Assembly: GCF_004365875.1 (NCBI RefSeq)
Contig: NZ_SODF01000002.1
Span: forward strand, 2,420,971 to 2,484,970
DNA: 64,000 nucleotides
Reading direction: 5' to 3'
Source: Kribbella kalugense
GTDB taxonomy: Bacteria; Actinomycetota; Actinomycetes; Propionibacteriales; Kribbellaceae
The first letter of the stretch is position 1; every line of letters starts with the position of its first letter. The notes below the pieces were generated by a model. It was not told the DNA's origin. It worked only from the letters and a program-made list of their open reading frames with translations, and ran no database searches. The position numbers were made by a program, and so were the translations under genes. Of the stretch, positions 59,805 to 64,000 are shown piece after piece.

Positions 59805-61396
59805 GCGCCGCTGCGCGGGGGAGTGGCCAGAGACTCCCCCGCGCCGAGGCGGGCCTTGATGTCCGGCTTGAGGACCTTGCCGACCTTGGAACGAGGCAGG
59901 TCGGGCCAGACCAGCACTTCCTTGGGCGCCTTGACGCTGCCGATGCGTTCCTTGGCAAAGGCGATCAGCTCGGCTGCATCGACCACGCTGCCCGGCTGGA
60001 GTTGTACGACGGCAACGACTCGCTCGCCCCACTTCTCGTCGGGCTGTCCGATCACGGCGCAGTCCCGGACGGCGGCGTGCGCCATCAGGGCCTGTTCGAC
60101 CTCGGTCGAGTACACGTTGAAGCCGCCGGTGATGATCATGTCTTTCGCCCGGTCGACGATGTACAGGTAGTTCTCGTCGTCCAGGTAGCCGATGTCCCCC
60201 GTGTGGTGCCAGCCGTACGCCGACGCCGCATCGGTCGCCTCCGGGTTCTTGTAGTACCCCTTCATCACCAGTGAGCCGCGGACGACGATCTCACCTCGCT
60301 CGCCCGAGGAAAGGAGATCGCCGTCCGCGCCCATGATCGCCACCGTGACCAGCGGCGACGGCCGCCCGGCCGACGACAGACGTCCGCGGGCAATGTTGCC
60401 CGCGGCATCGAAGTGTGCGGCCGGCGGCAGGACTGAGATCATCATCGGCGCCTCGGTCTGCCCGAACAGCTGCGCCATCGGGCCGATCCGCTGCAAGGCC
60501 TCCTCGAGACGAGCGACCGACATCGGCGCGGCGCCGTACCAGAAGCACCGCAACGACGACAGGTCCGTGGAGTCCAGCTCCTCGGCCGCCAGCACCATGT
60601 AGATCAGCGTCGGCGGCAAGAACGTGTGCGTCACCCCGTGTCGCGGTATCAGCTCCAGGAAGGCGTGGACGTCGGGAGTCCGCATGATCACGATCTCCCC
60701 GCCGGACGCGAGCACCGGGAAGCACAGCACTCCGGCCGCGTGCGTCAACGGCGCCAGCGCCAGATAGACCGGCCGCTCACCGAACGGGTACCCGATCAGC
60801 GTCAGCGCGGTCATCGCCTCGAGATTGCTGTTGCCGAGCATCACTCCCTTCGGACGCCCAGTGGTGCCACCGGTCCCGACGATCATGGCCAGATCGTCCG
60901 GGTCGGTCAGATCGGGCGCCGGTTGGGACGCGCCCCCGCAGAACGCGTCCCAACCGACGATTCTCCGGCCGCTGGGGTGGGGGTCTGGGCCGGAGTCTTC
61001 GGGCTTCCCGTCGAGACACACGAACGTGTGCACCTTCGGCAGCAAGTCCCTGATTCGGTCCACCAGCGGCGTGAACGCCTCCTGGTAGATCAGTACTTCG
61101 CAGTCGAACTGGTCGAGCAGCTCACGGTTCTCCGCGGCCTCGTTGCGTGGGTTGATCGGGCACCAGATCGCACCGGCCCGGCTGATCCCGAACACGCAGC
61201 TGAACGCCACCGGGTCGTTCGAGGACAGGATCGCGACCTTGCCGCCCGGTCGTACGCCGCTCGCCGCGAGCGCCCCCGCGATCCGGTACGACAGCTCCTG
61301 AACCTCGGCGTACGACAGTGTCTCGCCGTCCGTGGTCAGGCAGGCCGCATCCGGGCCGAGCGAGGCACCCTTGTCGAGGTAGTCGACCAGTCGCAC
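59801..61396 (-). CDS. acyl-CoA synthetase / AMP-dependent ligase
   Basis: A 531-aa ANL-superfamily enzyme: MIVGTGGTTGRPKGVMLG (ATP loop), LFGQTEAP, WHHTGDIGYLDDENYLYIVD, GGFNVYSTEVEQAL and the C-terminal catalytic Lys region PRSKVGKVLKPDIK. It activates a carboxylic acid to the CoA thioester through an acyl-AMP. The GTG 61396 follows the next gene's stop by ten bases. It sits in a minus-strand row with a saccharopine-dehydrogenase-like reductase and an SDR, so the set may work on one fatty or aromatic acid. Confidence 0.94.
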   Translation of the reverse strand: MRLVDYLDKGASLGPDAACLTTDGETLSYAEVQELSYRIAGALAASGVRPGGKVAILSSNDPVAFSCVFGISRAGAIWCPINPRNEAAENRELLDQFDCEVLIYQEAFTPLVDRIRDLLPKVHTFVCLDGKPEDSGPDPHPSGRRIVGWDAFCGGASQPAPDLTDPDDLAMIVGTGGTTGRPKGVMLGNSNLEAMTALTLIGYPFGERPVYLALAPLTHAAGVLCFPVLASGGEIVIMRTPDVHAFLELIPRHGVTHTFLPPTLIYMVLAAEELDSTDLSSLRCFWYGAAPMSVARLEEALQRIGPMAQLFGQTEAPMMISVLPPAAHFDAAGNIARGRLSSAGRPSPLVTVAIMGADGDLLSSGERGEIVVRGSLVMKGYYKNPEATDAASAYGWHHTGDIGYLDDENYLYIVDRAKDMIITGGFNVYSTEVEQALMAHAAVRDCAVIGQPDEKWGERVVAVVQLQPGSVVDAAELIAFAKERIGSVKAPKEVLVWPDLPRSKVGKVLKPDIKARLGAGESLATPPRSGA

Positions 61397-61406
61397 AACG
61401 AACCCC

Positions 61407-62531
61407 TTAGCGCTGCACAGTCAGCTGTGGCTCGGACACCAGCCCGAAGCTCCGCAGTACGCCGAGCAACTCGCGGTGACCGAACGCCTGGCAACCACTC
61501 GCGAACCCGACCCGCTTCGGTGGCGTCTGCAGCAACGAGTACGCCGCGTACGCCTGAAGCAGTCCGGTCTGCTGGTAGTTGCTGTTGCCGTGGATGACGC
61601 AGTGCGCGCGCCCGAGCGGTCCGGAGGCATGCACCGAGTCCAGCGACTTGTTGACCCGCGGGTTCTCGCGTGGCGGCATGCTGTCCATCACCTGACGCGC
61701 GGTCGCGGTCAGCGCCTCGTTGCGGTCGTCCGGAGACATGTCCTTCGTCGCTTCCAGTGCGGCCGCGACGATCTGCGGTACGCCGTTCATGAGCGCTGCG
61801 TTGAAGACACCGCCCTGCGCCTTGCAGTTGGCCACTCGTGGATCGCGCCTGAACCAGACCGGGTGCGACGTGCCGCCCCACGGCAGTGACAGCGCCAGCT
61901 CGTGCTGTCCTGGCACTACTAGTGGCACCAGACCCTGCTCGGGGAACTCGACGTACGCATTCTGCTCCAGGAAGTGCGCCTTCGACGTCGCTGCGTTCAC
62001 CAGGATCGTGCGAGTCGAAGCGATGGTCGGACTGCCGCCCCAGAACACTGCGATGTCCAGCGTGTCCAGGCCGGGCTCTTCCAGGCACAGCTGCGCGGCG
62101 ATCTCACCAGTCGTGTACATCTGCGCGACACCTGGTGCCAGCAGCAGGCCGGCTTCGGCGAACTGAGCGCCGTACTTCTCGTCGCAGGTGATCAGCCAGT
62201 CCTGCTCACCAGATGTGTCGGTGTAGTGCGCACCTGCTGCGAGTGCTGCTTCTACTGCCGCAGGGCCGAGCTCGCTGAACGGTCCGACCGTGTTGAGTAC
62301 GACGGACGCGCCTTTGAACACATCGGTCAGTGACGCGAGGTCATGGTCGACTGCGGTGATCTCGTAGTCCGCTGTCTCGATACCGGGGACGTTCGCCTCC
62401 ATCGAGGCCGTCAGCGTGTCCTTGCTACGACCAGCTGCGACGAACGGCACGTGGTAGTGGCGCAGGTACTCACACACGAGACGCCCGGTGTAGCCGGACG
62501 CGCCGTACACGACGACGGGTTTGCTGGTCAT
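61407..62531 (-). CDS. saccharopine dehydrogenase-like NAD(P)-binding protein
   Basis: A 374-aa protein with the N-terminal Rossmann motif VVVYGASGYTGRLVCEYL, VDHDLASLTDVFKGASVVLN, TVGPFSELGPAAVEAALAAG and YTDTSGEQ. It resembles the trans-acting enoyl reductase/saccharopine-reductase-like family linked to lipid metabolism in actinobacteria. The partner and substrate are unknown. It is 10 bases upstream of the acyl-CoA ligase, so they are probably co-transcribed. Confidence 0.88.
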   Translation of the reverse strand: MTSKPVVVYGASGYTGRLVCEYLRHYHVPFVAAGRSKDTLTASMEANVPGIETADYEITAVDHDLASLTDVFKGASVVLNTVGPFSELGPAAVEAALAAGAHYTDTSGEQDWLITCDEKYGAQFAEAGLLLAPGVAQMYTTGEIAAQLCLEEPGLDTLDIAVFWGGSPTIASTRTILVNAATSKAHFLEQNAYVEFPEQGLVPLVVPGQHELALSLPWGGTSHPVWFRRDPRVANCKAQGGVFNAALMNGVPQIVAAALEATKDMSPDDRNEALTATARQVMDSMPPRENPRVNKSLDSVHASGPLGRAHCVIHGNSNYQQTGLLQAYAAYSLLQTPPKRVGFASGCQAFGHRELLGVLRSFGLVSEPQLTVQR

Positions 62532-62613
62532 TGGGCCTCCCGGCCTGGACTGAGGAGTGGAGGGAGCGAAGCGACCGGAGCGACGAGGGAAGGCCGGGAG
62601 TTACAGCCCAATG
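62529..62613. repeat. bulged long inverted repeat between the SDR and saccharopine-dehydrogenase-like genes
   Basis: The 18 bases at 62529-62546 pair with 62591-62600 plus 62606-62613, with a five-base bulge (TTACA). The left arm includes the start codon of the saccharopine-dehydrogenase-like gene, so on the minus strand the stem would hide its start. This could attenuate translation. Confidence 0.5.
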
Positions 62614-62618
62614 ACCCG

Positions 62619-62635
62619 CCGCGCCGGAGGCGCGG
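62619..62635 (-). terminator. short GC hairpin after the SDR gene
   Basis: CCGCGCC/GGCGCGG (7-bp stem, 3-base loop) lies 16 bases downstream of the SDR stop on the minus strand, without a T-run. It may be a weak terminator, or a pause site ahead of the bulged stem. Confidence 0.45.
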
Positions 62636-62650
62636 CATCAATACAGTCAT

Positions 62651-63457
62651 CTACATCCCCATTCCGCCGTCGACGGGCAGGCCGATGCCGGTGATGAAGC
62701 GCGCCTCGTTCGACGCGAGGAAGACGACCGCGTCGGCCATGTCGGAGACCTCGCCGAGCCGGCCGGCCGGGGTCAGGCCGATCACCGCGGCGACCGCGGC
62801 TTCCGGGGACTCGAACAGTCCGATCTCGGCGCAGTCGTTGGCCAGACCCGCGCCCATCGCGGTCGGCACCAGGCCGGGGTAGATGCTGTTGACGCGGACG
62901 CCGTACCCGAGCTTGCCGGACTCCATCGCTGCGACGCGGGTGAGCCGGTCGATCCCGGACTTGGTCGCGGAGTAGACCGCGATACCTGGGAAGGCGATCG
63001 TCGCCGCGACCGAGGCGACGTTGATGATCGCGCCACCCTGGCCGGCCAGGCCGTCGGGGCGCATGGTTCGCAGCCCCCACTTGACGCCGAGGATGGAGCC
63101 GAGCAGGTTCACCTCGAGCATCTTGCGGGCGTCGTCCGCGGTCACCTCGGTGAGCAGGCTGGTGATCTCCACGCCCGCGTTGTTCACCAGGATGTCCAGG
63201 CCACCGAGGATGTCGTTGGCCGCGACGACCGCGTTCTCCCAGCTGCCGTCGTCGGTGACGTCGTGCGCGACGAATCCGTTGCCGGCGCCGTACTCCTGGT
63301 CGAGGGCGTCGGCGACGGCCTCGCCGGTGTCCTTCTGGATGTCGCTGATCACGACTTTGGCGCCGGCTGCCGCGAGGGCCTTGGCCATACCCTCACCGAG
63401 GCCCTGGGCACCGCCGGTGACGAGGGCCTTCCGGCCGGAGAGATCGAGTGAACCCAT
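62651..63457 (-). CDS. short-chain dehydrogenase/reductase (SDR)
   Basis: A 268-aa classical SDR: cofactor loop VTGGAQGLGEGMAK, NNAGVEI, the Ser in INVASVAA, and the catalytic YSATKSG (YxxxK). The C-terminal PVDGGMGM is the usual ending. An Asp after strand 2 (VVISDIQ) points to NAD(H). I chose ATG 63457, which has an AAGGAG site; the frame stays open 49 codons upstream. It probably oxidises a hydroxy lipid or steroid-like substrate. It is divergent from the TetR gene at the window end. Confidence 0.94.
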   Translation of the reverse strand: MGSLDLSGRKALVTGGAQGLGEGMAKALAAAGAKVVISDIQKDTGEAVADALDQEYGAGNGFVAHDVTDDGSWENAVVAANDILGGLDILVNNAGVEITSLLTEVTADDARKMLEVNLLGSILGVKWGLRTMRPDGLAGQGGAIINVASVAATIAFPGIAVYSATKSGIDRLTRVAAMESGKLGYGVRVNSIYPGLVPTAMGAGLANDCAEIGLFESPEAAVAAVIGLTPAGRLGEVSDMADAVVFLASNEARFITGIGLPVDGGMGM

Positions 63458-63514
63458 CTGATGCTCCTTCTTGCTCACAGGACGCACTGGCTGTTTCACA
63501 CTCTGGCCAGGTCT

Positions 63515-63550
63515 TTGACAGTCGTCAAGACTTTGTTTGACACTTGTCAA
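63515..63550. promoter_or_regulatory. two TetR operators in the SDR/TetR divergent region
   Basis: TTGAC-AGTC-GTCAA (63515-63528) and TTGACA-CT-TGTCAA (63537-63550) are palindromes 22 bases apart, on the same helix face. They lie between the SDR start and the TetR start, so the TetR protein probably represses both. Confidence 0.65.
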
Positions 63551-63624
63551 GAAATCTCCCCGCCACAGGACGCGCCTGGCCTGTGGCGGGGTACCCTGAC
63601 GCAACGACGATCAGGAGGGCGGTG

Positions 63625-64000
63625 GTGGCGATGGCGACAGCAGAGTCGGAGCGGCCGGCCCGGGTTTCCGGGATCGACAAGATCGAGCGCCGCCGGATCG
63701 CGCTGGCCGAGTCCGCGCTGAAGACCCTCGGTGAGCTCGGGTACGCCCGGACCAGCCTGCGGGAGATCGCGAACAACTCCGAGTTCACCCACGGCGTCGT
63801 GCACTACTACTTCCGCGACAAGATCGACCTGATCAGCTACTGCGTGCGCTACTACAAGACCAAGTGCGCCCGGCGGTACGACGAAGTGGTCGAGACCGCC
63901 GGATCCGGCGACGAACTCGTGACCGGGTTCCTGGCCAAGATGATCCAGACGCTGGTCGAAGAGACCCCGATGCACAAGCTCTGGTACGACCTGCGCGCCC
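63625..64000 (+). CDS. TetR family transcriptional regulator, 5' part
   Basis: The first 125 codons or so of a TetR protein cut off by the window end. The helix-turn-helix reads YARTSLREIANNSEFTHGVVHYYF (shown here as the segment at about residues 41-64), followed by RDKIDLISYCVRYYKTKC. GTG 63625 is six bases from the AGGAGG at 63613-63618; an ATG at 63631 is possible. It probably controls the divergent SDR gene through the two palindromes upstream. Confidence 0.88.
   Translation, partial: MAMATAESERPARVSGIDKIERRRIALAESALKTLGELGYARTSLREIANNSEFTHGVVHYYFRDKIDLISYCVRYYKTKCARRYDEVVETAGSGDELVTGFLAKMIQTLVEETPMHKLWYDLRA

Noticed and set aside
1..64000. tRNA, rRNA, integrase, transposase or prophage genes
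   Set aside because: No such sequence was recognised on either strand by reading; a tRNAscan or ISfinder search would settle this.

Overview
The window is high-GC, gene-dense DNA with frequent GTG starts, many 1-11 nt gene overlaps and Tat, lipoprotein and Sec exports typical of Actinomycetota. It carries mycothiol-dependent enzyme, F420-type oxidoreductase, IdeR box, DUF3107 and AdnAB genes, which also point to that phylum. Gene content and style suggest a soil actinomycete of the Propionibacteriales, Kribbella-like; the genus is inference only. I see no rRNA, tRNA, CRISPR array, transposase or integrase, and no gene-free stretch longer than about 300 bases.

Region 1 (1-11.7 kb) holds two sugar-utilisation loci. 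The first is a GntR/FCD regulator divergent from an ABC importer operon (binding protein, two permeases) ending in an alpha-L-fucosidase cut by the window edge. The second is a LacI-led operon on the minus strand: LacI, binding protein, two permeases, a Tat-exported glycoamylase-like protein and a GH39-like glycosidase. Operators are visible for both regulators.

Region 2 (11.8-23.6 kb) is a mixed set: histidine phosphatase, solitary AbiEi/DUF559-type protein, a TetR/DUF4267 pair with repeated operators, GNAT, an NmrA/AraC divergent pair, Nudix, a PHP-MarC-RecB-like nuclease operon, an alpha/beta hydrolase, and an ABC-2 exporter operon behind a structured leader.

Region 3 (23.5-28.3 kb) is the most unusual. 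Two tandem paralogues of unknown function lie downstream of an overlapping pair: a stand-alone RelA/SpoT-fold protein of the toxin type and a 104-aa partner. This block is divergent from an ECF sigma/anti-sigma pair.

Region 4 (28.3-52.4 kb) carries an actinobacterial core set also clustered in Mycobacterium tuberculosis (Rv3201c-Rv3213c, from memory): ParA-like ATPase, DEAD-box helicase, ferritin-like protein, DUF3107, TetR, MoeZ, alkyltransferase-like protein and the AdnA/AdnB helicase-nuclease. Interleaved are a LigD-type polymerase, a large secreted hydrolase, an MDMPI-type enzyme and others.

Region 5 (52.4-64 kb) has a LysR/cysteine-dioxygenase pair, three tandem Uma2 paralogues, a two-gene siderophore segment (desD, desC) behind an IdeR-like box, an ECF sigma factor with a SnoaL-like tail, a GOLPH3-like protein, and a lipid/acyl-CoA set (acyl-CoA ligase, saccharopine-dehydrogenase-like reductase, SDR) facing a TetR regulator cut by the window end.
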